In this document: positions 1 through 8,765 of the stretch, piece after piece
Position numbering within the stretch: the first letter of the stretch is position 1
Layout of the letters: each line of letters begins with the position of its first letter
DNA from: Flavobacteriaceae bacterium
Lineage (GTDB): Bacteria; Bacteroidota; Bacteroidia; Flavobacteriales; Flavobacteriaceae
Direction of reading: 5' to 3'
Assembly (NCBI GenBank): GCA_947452415.1
Contig: CANGCT010000019.1
Location: 1 to 36,762 of the forward strand
Length of the DNA: 36,762 nt
Translations under genes and position numbers: made by a program
Notes under the pieces: generated by a model
The model's database searches: none
What the model was told of the DNA's origin: nothing
The model's input: only the letters and a program-made list of their open reading frames with translations

Positions 1-3000
1 CAGCAAATCCAGACACAACAGTACCTAATGCTTGGGAAGTAATTGCTTTACCATGTGGTTCTCCAGCACCTTCTGCTTCTGCAACAGGAGCTGTTTCAGC
101 AGGAACTAATCCATTTGCAGTTACAGGACTATCTCCATTAACTTGTTATGATTTTTATGTAAGAGCAGTTTGTTCTTCTACAAGTTCTAGTTCATGGACT
201 GGGCCAATATCTGCAACAACTCCTATAGCACCTCCAATTTGTGGAGGACAATTTACTAATCTACCAGGGACAACAGCTGGGTCTTATCCAGCAAGCTCCG
301 ATTCAACAGTAACAATTTGTCCAAATATACCAGGGGAACAAGTAACAGTAATTTTTGTTAATTTTGCTACTGAGTCAACTTGGGATGGATTATATGTTTT
401 TGATGGAAATTCAAATACCGCTCCTATATTAGCAAGTTCAAATGGAGTAGGAAATGTTCCAGGAGGAGTTGCAGGGTCTTATTGGGGAACTTTAACTGGC
501 GCAAATTTACCTGGTCCTTTTACTTCATCAAGTACTGATGGTTGTTTAACTTTTAGATTTAGAAGTGACGCCTCTGTAAGTACAGGAGGCTGGCTAGCTA
601 ATATTACATGTGCTCCAGCTCCATTATGTTCAAAACCTAAAACTTTATCGGTTACCGCAAGCTCAACAACGGCAACTTTGAATTGGACACAACCCCAAAA
701 TCCAGACACAACCACTGCAACTTCTTGGGAGGTAATTATTCAACCATCCGGAACAGGTGTTCCAACCACTACTGGTATTCTTGTAACTTCTTTACCATAT
801 ATTGCTACGGGTTTAATTCCAGGTACAAATTATGAGTTTTATGTTAGAGCTGTATGTTCTTCAACGAGTACAAGTCCATGGAGTGGTCCTAAAACTTTTT
901 TCACTGCCGTATCTTGTGCAGATTCTCAGCCTTTCTGTGGGGCAACAGGACAAACATATGTTAATACTACAGGAGCTCCTAGCTATGGACAAATAGGTTG
1001 TTTATTTACAACTCCAAATCCTGCTTGGTTTTATATGCAAGTTCAAGCGTCCGGAAATTTAGCTTTTACAATCCATCAGGGCAGTAATGCTCCATTATAT
1101 GATAATCAAGATGTTGATTTTATAGCCTGGGGACCATTTACGCCTAGTCAGTATAGCACGATGTGTAATAATTTGTATGATTTTCCTTCTGGAAACACAA
1201 CCATTTCGGATAATACAGCTGGATGTAGCTACTCTTTTGCTGCGACAGAAAATTTCACTATTCCTAATGCAGTTGTAGGTAATTATTATTTAGTACTTAT
1301 AACTAATTTTAGTAATCAACCTGGAACAGTTATTTTTAATCAAACAAATCTTGGAGGATCAGGAGCGGGTTCTACAGATTGTAATATAGTATGTAGTGTT
1401 GTTCTTGGACCAGACGTACAATTATGTAATCAAACAAGTTATACAATAACTTCTTCTAATCAAGGAGCTACTTCTTATAAGTGGTTTAACGGATCAACTT
1501 TAATTCCTGGCCAAACAGGATCGTCATTGGTTGTAACTCAATCAGGAACCTATACATGTACTATAACATGCGGACTAAACACATCGTCTGATAGTATTAA
1601 TGTTACTTTTAACACTCCAGTTACTCCTACATTTACACAAATTCAACCGTTATGTATTGGAGCGAACATGCCTCCAGTATTACCAACAACTTCTACTAAT
1701 ACAATAGGTATAACAGGGGTTTGGTCACCTGCAAGTATTGACACTTCTGTGACAGGAACAGTACATTATACTTTTACTCCTACTCTAGGGCAATGTGCAA
1801 ATTCAGCTTCAATGGATGTAACTGTAAATAACAGTATTACACCATTATTTGTGACTCCAGCCCCAATTTGTTCTGGAGCTCCAGCCCCAGTATTGCCTAC
1901 TGCATCTGTTAATACTCCACCGATAACAGGTTATTGGACACCATCTACAGTAAGTAATACCGCTTCTGGAACTTATACCTTTCATCCAGATGCTGGCCAA
2001 TGTGCAAGTTTAACTACACTAAACGTAACAGTTAACACAAATTGTGCATTTGGTAGTTTTGCTAATGCAGTTTGGTTGCAAAACTGTTCTACTTCTAATT
2101 TCTTTAATACTGTTGGATCAGGTCCTGATATTATAGGGCCAGCAGGGAATGTTTTCCAAAACTCTAATTTAGGTACTTATGTTCAAAACTCTAATACCTT
2201 TATTTTAAGAGGAGCAGAAGTTAAAACATTTAAATCGACTACAGCAAATGTTTGTAGTGCAAGATTGAATTATAGAATTTATCCTGCAACTACAACACCA
2301 GGTACTTTTCAAATCATGGATTTACCATTCTTTGACAACTGTTCTGGAGGTTCATTCCCATCTGGAGGTCCATGTAACACAGGGGATCAAAAATGGCATA
2401 GAGTAGTTGCCGATGGGACTACAACTCCATATTCTCCGGTTAATTTAACGGCTTACGCTCCAGGAAATTATGTTTTACAAGTTTATTATGATATTTCAGG
2501 AAGTTCATTTAATGTATCTGGATGTGATGAAAATATAGTAATAGATAATAATGGAGCCTATTTTACTTCTACATTTACTATACTAGCGCAGCCAACTTAT
2601 GCAAGCACAAATCCTACTACTTGTAGTGGTGCAAATGGAACTATAACTATTTCTGGTTTAGCGACTAGTACTACTTATGGGGTTTCTTACCAACATGGTT
2701 CAACTCCTGTTGGACCGTTAAATTTAACTTCTAATGCTTCTGGAGAAATAGTTATTACTGGATTGAATGCTGCAAATTATTCTAATTTCTCAATTGTCTT
2801 AAATAGTTGTGTGTATCCTAATACTACTTCTATAGTGTTAGTTGACCCAAGTATTCCTACTGTTTCGGTTAATAGCCCAACAGTATGTATAAGTTTACCC
2901 GCAACGGTTACAGCTACTCCTGGAATTGCAGGTACTTATTCTTATGCTTGGTCTTATCCCGTAGGAGTTTCTAACCCTGGAAACGTAGATCATTTTGATA

Positions 3001-5537
3001 CTACTGTTGCAGGTACTTATTCTGTTATCATTACAAATTCGGTAACAAGTTGTTCTAGTGCAAGTGCTTCTGGAACGGTTGCTTTTAACTCCTCAATTAT
3101 TCCAACATTTGCTCCAATTGCTCCAATTTGTTTAGGAGATACAGCACCTGTATTGCAAACAACTTCTTCTAATACAATAGGTATTACAGGAGTTTGGTCG
3201 CCACCAATAATTAATACTAGTGTAGCAGGAACTTCACAATATACTTTTAATCCAGATGCCAATCAATGTGCAGAACAAATATCTATTTATGTAACGGTTA
3301 ATTCTGTTGCTACTCCTACAGTAGTTGTACTAACCCAACCAACTTGTGCTATTGGAACAGGATCTGTAGAAGTTACTTCTCCTATACCAGGTTCTTCAGT
3401 TGTGCCAACTAATTTATTTATTTCGGAAGTAACAGACGCTAATTCTGGTTCACTTACTTATGTTGAAATTTTTAATGGAACAGGAAGTTCAAAAAATTTA
3501 AGCAATTATAAATTGAAAGTCTATACAAACGGTCAAACTACGCCACAATGTGATTTAATCTTGTCTGGTATAATTGCAAATAATACTACTAATGTTATTA
3601 AAGTTAGTTCTGATACAAATCAAGGAGGAGTTATTCCAAACCAGATCTTTTCTGGATGCAATGGTATTAACAGCAATGACAATATCCGATTGACAACCAA
3701 TCTAGATGTAGTTGTAGATAATTGGGGAAGACAAGATGGAATTGATTTTACACCTCTTAATGCACCAGGCTATACCTATAGAAGACTTGCTTCCGCAACT
3801 CCTTTACCTAACCCAAGTTCTACATGGAATGCCTCAGATTGGAATGCTTTAGACCCAGAAGATTATACTAATATTGGAACATTTACCCCTTTTAATAATT
3901 CACAATATTCTTACAGTATAGATGGTGGAACTTACCAAACTAGTCCAATTTTTACCGGATTGACTCCTGGCACACATAATATTACGGTACAAGATACAGT
4001 AACTGGATGTGTTTCAGTTATAGTTCCTGTTACTTTAAATACACCTGTACTTAACCCATCGGTTACAACTTTTAATTATACTAGTCCAGTTTGTATTAAT
4101 GTTTCTCCAACCTTAACACCTAATACTTCTGCAGCAGGTTTTACAACCGGAGGAATTTATTCGTTAACTTCTGGAACTGGTTTAAATGTTAATGCATCTA
4201 CAGGTGTAGTTAATTTAGCAACAGCTTTACCAGGAACATACCAAATTACATATGCAGTGCTTGCAAATTCAGCACTATGTTTGGATGCAGGAAGTACAAC
4301 TACAACTTTGGTAATAAATGCATTGCCAACAATAACAGGTACCTTGTATGCATGTGTTGGAAATACCACACAGTTAACAGGAAGCGCTACTCCTGCAACC
4401 ATAAATGCTTGGGCATCTTCTAATACTTCTGTTGCTACAATTAGCGGAACGGGCTTAGTTAGCGCTGTAGCATCTGGTGTAACAACTATTACCTATACCA
4501 ATAGTGATGGTTGTCAAAAAACAGCTATTGTTACAATTAATGCATTACCAACTATAACTGGCACTTTGACTGTGTGTGCAGGAAATACCACACAGTTATC
4601 AGGAAGTGCTTCACCGGCTACTACCAATTCTTGGAGTTCTTCTAATGCTTCTATTGCTACAATTAGTAACACAGGATTAGTTACCGCTATAGCATCTGGA
4701 ACAACAACTATTACTTATACGAATAGTAATGGATGTCAAACTACAAGAACAGTAACTGTTAATGCTATCCCTGTTGTTACAGTATCTAGCGATACTATTT
4801 GTCAAGGCGCTACTGCAACTATAAATGCTACGCCATCAACTTCAGGAAACTATACTTATGCGTGGTCTGGCCCTGTTGGATCTAACCCAGGAACTTCTGC
4901 AACAGTTACTACAACAATAGCAGGAAATTATTCAGTGGTTATTACTAATACCGTTTCAGGTTGTGTTAGTGTAAGTGCATCTGGAACGGTTACTTTTATT
5001 CCAGCATTTGATTTTACTCTTAACGGAGAATGTTTGGATAATAAATTCACTTTAGAAGTTATTCCTACTAACAGTTCGTTTGATGTAAATTCTGCTAATT
5101 ATAGTTGGACATTAAATCCTTCTTTAGCTACTATAGGTTCAAATTCTACTTTTGATGCAACTACATATATTAGTGGTTTGACTTCACCTTCACCATTACC
5201 AGCTACCTTCTCAGTAGCAGTAAATGTTAACGGATGTGTTCAAAGTCATAGCATAATGGTGGATAGAATTTATTGTGATATCCAAAAAGGAATCTCTCCA
5301 AATAATGATACTCTAAATGACTTCTTCGATTTAAGATTGATGAATGTGCAAAAATTGGAAATCTTCAATAGATACGGAATAAAAGTGTATTCTAAAATGG
5401 ATTATACCAACGAATGGATTGGACAATCGGATGCTGGAAACGACCTTCCAGATGGAACTTATTACTATGTGATTGACTTTAAAAACAATCAACCTAGCAA
5501 AACAGGATGGATTTATATTAACAGAGATTCTAAATAA
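1..5537 (+). CDS. Giant T9SS-secreted mosaic adhesin with type-B C-terminal sorting domain (5' end outside window)
   Basis: The reading frame is open from base 3 to the stop at 5535-5537, giving at least 1844 residues. The track start at 678 is only an internal TTG, so the true start lies left of the window. Visible modules in order are: FN3 (to ~236), CUB-like (~240-620), a second FN3 (~630-915), an unassigned Cys-rich domain (~915-1390), an Ig-like domain (~1392-1610), two copies of a repeat here called A (1620-2039), an unassigned beta-rich domain (~2040-2580), an Ig/PKD-like unit B1 (2859-3089), A3 (3093-3305), a SprB-like repeat split by a lamin-tail domain (~3312-4041), two BIG2 domains (4320-4763), and B2 (4776-5000). 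The end (~5265-5537) contains GISPNND..NDFF, IFNRYG, LPDGTYYY and KTGWIYI, the signature of the gliding-motility-associated (type-B) C-terminal domain. By family knowledge this directs export through the T9SS to the cell surface. A PorP/SprF gene follows directly. An adhesin or gliding role is inferred. Confidence 0.93.
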   Translation, partial: ANPDTTVPNAWEVIALPCGSPAPSASATGAVSAGTNPFAVTGLSPLTCYDFYVRAVCSSTSSSSWTGPISATTPIAPPICGGQFTNLPGTTAGSYPASSDSTVTICPNIPGEQVTVIFVNFATESTWDGLYVFDGNSNTAPILASSNGVGNVPGGVAGSYWGTLTGANLPGPFTSSSTDGCLTFRFRSDASVSTGGWLANITCAPAPLCSKPKTLSVTASSTTATLNWTQPQNPDTTTATSWEVIIQPSGTGVPTTTGILVTSLPYIATGLIPGTNYEFYVRAVCSSTSTSPWSGPKTFFTAVSCADSQPFCGATGQTYVNTTGAPSYGQIGCLFTTPNPAWFYMQVQASGNLAFTIHQGSNAPLYDNQDVDFIAWGPFTPSQYSTMCNNLYDFPSGNTTISDNTAGCSYSFAATENFTIPNAVVGNYYLVLITNFSNQPGTVIFNQTNLGGSGAGSTDCNIVCSVVLGPDVQLCNQTSYTITSSNQGATSYKWFNGSTLIPGQTGSSLVVTQSGTYTCTITCGLNTSSDSINVTFNTPVTPTFTQIQPLCIGANMPPVLPTTSTNTIGITGVWSPASIDTSVTGTVHYTFTPTLGQCANSASMDVTVNNSITPLFVTPAPICSGAPAPVLPTASVNTPPITGYWTPSTVSNTASGTYTFHPDAGQCASLTTLNVTVNTNCAFGSFANAVWLQNCSTSNFFNTVGSGPDIIGPAGNVFQNSNLGTYVQNSNTFILRGAEVKTFKSTTANVCSARLNYRIYPATTTPGTFQIMDLPFFDNCSGGSFPSGGPCNTGDQKWHRVVADGTTTPYSPVNLTAYAPGNYVLQVYYDISGSSFNVSGCDENIVIDNNGAYFTSTFTILAQPTYASTNPTTCSGANGTITISGLATSTTYGVSYQHGSTPVGPLNLTSNASGEIVITGLNAANYSNFSIVLNSCVYPNTTSIVLVDPSIPTVSVNSPTVCISLPATVTATPGIAGTYSYAWSYPVGVSNPGNVDHFDTTVAGTYSVIITNSVTSCSSASASGTVAFNSSIIPTFAPIAPICLGDTAPVLQTTSSNTIGITGVWSPPIINTSVAGTSQYTFNPDANQCAEQISIYVTVNSVATPTVVVLTQPTCAIGTGSVEVTSPIPGSSVVPTNLFISEVTDANSGSLTYVEIFNGTGSSKNLSNYKLKVYTNGQTTPQCDLILSGIIANNTTNVIKVSSDTNQGGVIPNQIFSGCNGINSNDNIRLTTNLDVVVDNWGRQDGIDFTPLNAPGYTYRRLASATPLPNPSSTWNASDWNALDPEDYTNIGTFTPFNNSQYSYSIDGGTYQTSPIFTGLTPGTHNITVQDTVTGCVSVIVPVTLNTPVLNPSVTTFNYTSPVCINVSPTLTPNTSAAGFTTGGIYSLTSGTGLNVNASTGVVNLATALPGTYQITYAVLANSALCLDAGSTTTTLVINALPTITGTLYACVGNTTQLTGSATPATINAWASSNTSVATISGTGLVSAVASGVTTITYTNSDGCQKTAIVTINALPTITGTLTVCAGNTTQLSGSASPATTNSWSSSNASIATISNTGLVTAIASGTTTITYTNSNGCQTTRTVTVNAIPVVTVSSDTICQGATATINATPSTSGNYTYAWSGPVGSNPGTSATVTTTIAGNYSVVITNTVSGCVSVSASGTVTFIPAFDFTLNGECLDNKFTLEVIPTNSSFDVNSANYSWTLNPSLATIGSNSTFDATTYISGLTSPSPLPATFSVAVNVNGCVQSHSIMVDRIYCDIQKGISPNNDTLNDFFDLRLMNVQKLEIFNRYGIKVYSKMDYTNEWIGQSDAGNDLPDGTYYYVIDFKNNQPSKTGWIYINRDSK
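1620..2039 (+). repeat. Adhesin repeat A, copies 1 and 2 in tandem
   Basis: Two in-frame units of about 70 codons (1620-1832 and 1833-2039) share the pattern: TP.F / P.C.GA..PVLPT.S.NT..ITG.W.P / YTF.P..GQCA / VTVN. They look like immunoglobulin-like spacer domains. A third copy is at 3093-3305. Seen directly in the translation; the fold is inferred. Confidence 0.85.
3093..3305 (+). repeat. Adhesin repeat A, copy 3, displaced from copies 1-2
   Basis: The unit repeats NTIGITGVWSP exactly as in copy 1, then TSVAGT.QYTFNPDANQCA. About 1 kb of unrelated sequence separates it from copy 2, and it directly follows Ig/PKD-like unit B1. This suggests domain shuffling rather than simple tandem expansion. 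Confidence 0.85.
4320..4763 (+). repeat. Tandem pair of 222-base BIG2 (bacterial Ig-like group 2) units
   Basis: Two units of exactly 74 codons (4320-4541 and 4542-4763). Both begin AxPTITGTL and carry C.GNTTQL.GSA.PAT, SSN.S.ATIS.TGLV.A.ASG and TTITYTNS.GCQ, the usual BIG2 landmarks. They differ at many residues, so the duplication is not recent. Confidence 0.88.
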
Positions 5538-5569
5538 TTATTAACGTAAAAATGATAAATCTTCATAAA

Positions 5570-6490
5570 ATGAAAAAAACATATTTCCTAATTGCGTTAG
5601 CATTATTGACCTTTGTGGATGTAAAAGCGCAGCAAGACCCCCAATATACACAATACATGTATAATATGAGTATTATGAACCCTGCTTATGCAGGTTCTAA
5701 AGAAAACATGTCGGGTGGGGTGCTTTATAGAAAACAATGGGTAGAAATTGAAGGAGCTCCTACTACAGGAACCTTTTTTATCAATAGTCCTGTTGGAAAA
5801 AATGTTGGATTAGGATTATCTGCAGTAAATGATAAAATTGGCCCTGTAGAAGAAACTAACGTTTATGCCGACTTCTCTTATACCTTAAATCTCGGTGGTG
5901 ATCGCAGATTAGCATTTGGTTTAAAAGGCGGAGGAACTTTCCATAAAGTAGGCTTGCAAGATATTGGTCAATTTCACGTTCCAGATGCTAATGATCCTGC
6001 ATTCAAACAAGATGCAAGCAAATCTTTTTTAAATATGGGTACTGGTTTCTTTTATTATACCAATAAATACTATGTTGCCGTATCTGTTCCGAACATGTTA
6101 AAATCAAGTTATTTAACTTATAGTGGAGTTCACTATGGTACAGAAACTTTGCATTATTTCATTACAGGTGGATATGTTTTCGATATCAATCCAGATCTTA
6201 AATTTAAACCTTCTACTATGATCAAGTCAGCTTTAAATGCACCCGTATCTATTGATTTATCGGCAAACTTCTTGTTTAATGATAAATTTGAAGTTGGAGG
6301 TACTTATAGATTACAAGACTCCTTTGGAGCTATGGTAAATTACGCTGTAACTCCAAGTTTACGAGTTGGGTATGCTTATGATCATATAGTTTCTGATTTA
6401 AAGATAACAACACCATCTTCTCACGAGATAATGATTTTGTTTAATTTGAATTTCCCGAAAAAAGTATCCCAATCTCCAAGATATTTCTAA
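5570..6490 (+). CDS. PorP/SprF family type IX secretion outer-membrane protein
   Basis: 306 residues from the preferred ATG at 5570. The ORF-track ATG at 5552 would add six residues (MINLHK) in front of a clean signal peptide (MKKTYFLIALALLTFVDVKA, then QQDPQ), so 5570 is chosen. The mature start QDPQYTQYMYNMSIMNPAYAGS is the classic opening of the family, followed by alternating beta-barrel-like strands up to a C-terminal aromatic residue. Family knowledge: SprF helps secrete the type-B adhesin SprB in F. johnsoniae, and SprF-like genes sit directly after type-B substrates. Here the gap to the adhesin stop is 32 bases, which fits a dedicated partner. It acts in the outer membrane. Pairing with this adhesin is inferred from position. 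Confidence 0.93.
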   Translation: MKKTYFLIALALLTFVDVKAQQDPQYTQYMYNMSIMNPAYAGSKENMSGGVLYRKQWVEIEGAPTTGTFFINSPVGKNVGLGLSAVNDKIGPVEETNVYADFSYTLNLGGDRRLAFGLKGGGTFHKVGLQDIGQFHVPDANDPAFKQDASKSFLNMGTGFFYYTNKYYVAVSVPNMLKSSYLTYSGVHYGTETLHYFITGGYVFDINPDLKFKPSTMIKSALNAPVSIDLSANFLFNDKFEVGGTYRLQDSFGAMVNYAVTPSLRVGYAYDHIVSDLKITTPSSHEIMILFNLNFPKKVSQSPRYF

Positions 6491-6509
6491 CATAAACCAT
6501 AGTATAAAA

Positions 6510-8369
6510 ATGAAAAATCTATATATAGTATTAAGTTTTTTTGCAATAAGTAGTTCTATTATTGCTCAAAATCAAGACACCAAAGTTGCCGATAAATTAT
6601 TCCAAAGATACGAATACGTTAAAGCAATTAAGGAATATCAAAAATTGGTAGATGACGGTAAGGCTAATAGTTATGTTTACAAGCAATTGGCAGATACCTA
6701 TTACAATATGTTTAATACTGCCGATGCTATTAAATGGTATGCTAAAGCAACATTAACTCCTCAAGATGCGGAAACATATTTCAGATATGCTCAAATGCTC
6801 AAATCTAGTGGAAAGTATGAAGAATCCAACAAACAAATGAACAAGTTTGTATCTATGGCTCCAAATGATTTTAGAGCTAAAACATTTAAAGAAAATCCTA
6901 ATTATGTTCCTAAATTAGTTCAAGGAGTTACTTATACTGTAGAAGCATTGCCAATAAGTTCGGATAAATCGGATTTTGGAGCTGTTTTGTATGACAAAAC
7001 TTTATATTTTACAAGTGCAAGAAATGGCTCTAGAAAAAATTATGGTGCAAGTGGCGAACCTTTCTTAGATGTTTATACTTCCATTATGGGAGACTCTGGA
7101 AATTTTTCTCAACCTACTCCCTTAGTAAGTATAAATCACAAAAAACACGACGGACCTGTAACTATAAGTTCAGATGGTAATACAATGTATTTTTCTAGTG
7201 ATAGTTTTAGAGAGAATGTTTACGAAAAAGATAAAACAAACCATCTTCAATTAGGTAGAAACAATTTATATGTTGCGACTAAATCTGGGGATACTTGGTC
7301 TAATATTAAATCTTTACCTTTTAATAGTAAAGAGTATTCTCTAAGTAATCCAAGTTTAAGTAGAGACGGTAAAACACTTTACTTTTCTTCTAATATGCCC
7401 GGAAGTATAGGTGGTGTAGATATTTGGAAAGTTTCTGTTACTGGTAGTGAATTTGGAAAGCCTGAAAACTTAGGCCCTAAAGTAAACACAGAAGGAAATG
7501 AAAGTTTCCCATTTATTGCAGAGGATAATACTACTTTGTATTTTGCTTCAAGCGGAAAACCTGGATTAGGTGGATTGGATATTTTCCAGATTGATCTAGC
7601 AAAAGGAACTGAAGCAATTAACATGGCTAAACCTTTAAACACTGAAAAAGACGATTTCGACTTTACCTTTAATAAAGCTAAAAATATTGGTTTCCTTTCT
7701 AGTAATAGAAATGGTACCGACGACATCTTTTTAGCCAAGCCAGTTTGTGCTGTTGATTTATTAGTAGTTGTTACTAATGCTAAAACAGGAGAGATCTTGG
7801 CAGATGCTAAAGTTGCTATATTAGACGCAAAAAACAATATTATTTCTACTGAAACTTCTAACTCTAAAGGAGAAGTTAATTTTAAAATTGAATGTGAAAC
7901 ACCTTATTCTATTCAAGCATCCAAAGAAGGATTTGAAGGGAATGTATTTGCCGTTGCAAAAAGCAAAGGACCTACAGCTAAATTACCTGCGCCATTACAA
8001 CCTATTGACGTAATTATTACACCTACTGCAATTGTATTACAACCAATTTATTTTGATTACGACAAAAGTAATATTACGCAACAAGGTGCTTTTGAGTTAG
8101 ACAAATTAGTTCAAGTAATGAAAAGCAATGAAAAGTTAATAATCTTTGCTAAATCTCATACCGATAGTAGAGGTAGCGACGAATACAACTTGTCTTTATC
8201 GGATAGAAGAGCACAAGCAACCGTTCAATATGTAATTTCTAAAGGAATCCTTGCAGAACGTATTACTGGAAAAGGATTTGGAGAAAGCGAACCAGTGGTT
8301 CCTTGCAACCCTTGTACCGAAGAAGAGTATGCTAAAAACAGAAGATCTGAATTCTTGATTGTTAAATAA
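6510..8369 (+). CDS. OmpA-family peptidoglycan-binding protein with TPR, beta-propeller and carboxypeptidase-regulatory-like domains (PorE-like architecture)
   Basis: 619 residues with signal peptide MKNLYIVLSFFAISSSIIAQ. Domains by eye: TPR-like helices (~22-125); PD40/WD40-type beta-propeller strands (~145-410, repeated LYFTSARN, MYFSSDS, LYFSSNMPG, LYFASSGKPGLGG); a carboxypeptidase-regulatory-like fold (~415-485); and an OmpA C-terminal domain (~505-619) with IYFDYDKSNI and the TD..G....N..LS..RA motif, giving D552 and R567 as the expected diaminopimelate-binding residues. This order matches PorE, which anchors the T9SS to peptidoglycan. It lies 19 bases after the PorP/SprF gene and is the last gene before a strong terminator, so the three genes probably form one transcription unit. 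It is probably a periplasmic anchor for the adhesin or its translocon, as a paralogue rather than PorE itself (inference). Confidence 0.9.
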   Translation: MKNLYIVLSFFAISSSIIAQNQDTKVADKLFQRYEYVKAIKEYQKLVDDGKANSYVYKQLADTYYNMFNTADAIKWYAKATLTPQDAETYFRYAQMLKSSGKYEESNKQMNKFVSMAPNDFRAKTFKENPNYVPKLVQGVTYTVEALPISSDKSDFGAVLYDKTLYFTSARNGSRKNYGASGEPFLDVYTSIMGDSGNFSQPTPLVSINHKKHDGPVTISSDGNTMYFSSDSFRENVYEKDKTNHLQLGRNNLYVATKSGDTWSNIKSLPFNSKEYSLSNPSLSRDGKTLYFSSNMPGSIGGVDIWKVSVTGSEFGKPENLGPKVNTEGNESFPFIAEDNTTLYFASSGKPGLGGLDIFQIDLAKGTEAINMAKPLNTEKDDFDFTFNKAKNIGFLSSNRNGTDDIFLAKPVCAVDLLVVVTNAKTGEILADAKVAILDAKNNIISTETSNSKGEVNFKIECETPYSIQASKEGFEGNVFAVAKSKGPTAKLPAPLQPIDVIITPTAIVLQPIYFDYDKSNITQQGAFELDKLVQVMKSNEKLIIFAKSHTDSRGSDEYNLSLSDRRAQATVQYVISKGILAERITGKGFGESEPVVPCNPCTEEEYAKNRRSEFLIVK

Positions 8370-8388
8370 AGAATTTATAATAAATAGT

Positions 8389-8424
8389 AAACGCCTTGTT
8401 AGAAATAGCAAGGCGTTTTTGTTT
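8389..8424 (+). terminator. Rho-independent terminator of the adhesin operon
   Basis: Perfect 10-bp stem AAACGCCTTG / CAAGGCGTTT with a 10-base loop, followed by TTGTTTTT. It lies 19 bases after the OmpA-family stop. Confidence 0.93.
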
Positions 8425-8730
8425 TTAGAGATTTTAAGCGCAAGTTTGTTCTTAAATTCAATTGTCTAGGTTTATTGATATAAAGTTGCTTATTTCATTT
8501 GAAAATAACTTTTATTATTGTGTGTTTATTGTTTTGATAAACAGATATTGTATTATGGTTTCAAGATAATTTGAAATTAATCTTTTACCCCTATTGCTAA
8601 GATCAGGAATAAAGACCAACGAGTATTAAATTACCAAATAAAACAAATGCTTTAGCAGAGAAATTTGACTTCATTATTAAATTTTTCATTTGTTTAACAA
8701 ATGTTAGACTATGAAATGTTTTCTAAAATG
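8425..8730. other. Gene-free AT-rich stretch upstream of the aldo/keto reductase
   Basis: The gap between the stop at 8369 and the ATG at 8766 is 396 bases. Besides the terminator it holds an inverted repeat TGTTTAT / ATAAACA (8523-8529 and 8537-8543) and a 17-base palindrome at 8687-8703. I see no credible small ORF or RNA gene in it. Confidence 0.6.
8687..8703. promoter_or_regulatory. 17-base palindrome, possible operator
   Basis: CATTTGTTTAACAAATG has perfect 8-base arms around one central base. It ends 27 bases before the putative -7 box of the aldo/keto reductase, so it covers the place where a -33 element would sit. The palindrome is seen; binding by a dimeric regulator is inferred. 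Confidence 0.45.
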
Positions 8731-8738
8731 TATTTTTG
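8731..8738 (+). promoter_or_regulatory. Bacteroidota -7 promoter box for the Tas-like gene
   Basis: TATTTTTG matches TAnnTTTG exactly and lies 27 bases before the ATG at 8766. No TTG was found at normal -33 spacing. The ORF-track start (TTG at 8736) lies inside this box, which argues against it. Confidence 0.5.
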
Positions 8739-8765
8739 CAGTTAATTATTTACTACAAAAACAAA

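Noticed and set aside
3017-3262. Minus-strand ORFs within the adhesin (also 479-715 and 4157-4402)
   Set aside because: Low-complexity antisense shadows of Thr/Ser/Asn-rich repeats with no start signals.
8736-8765. TTG start of the Tas-like gene in the track
   Set aside because: The codon is inside the TATTTTTG promoter box; the ATG at 8766 gives the family's normal N-terminus.
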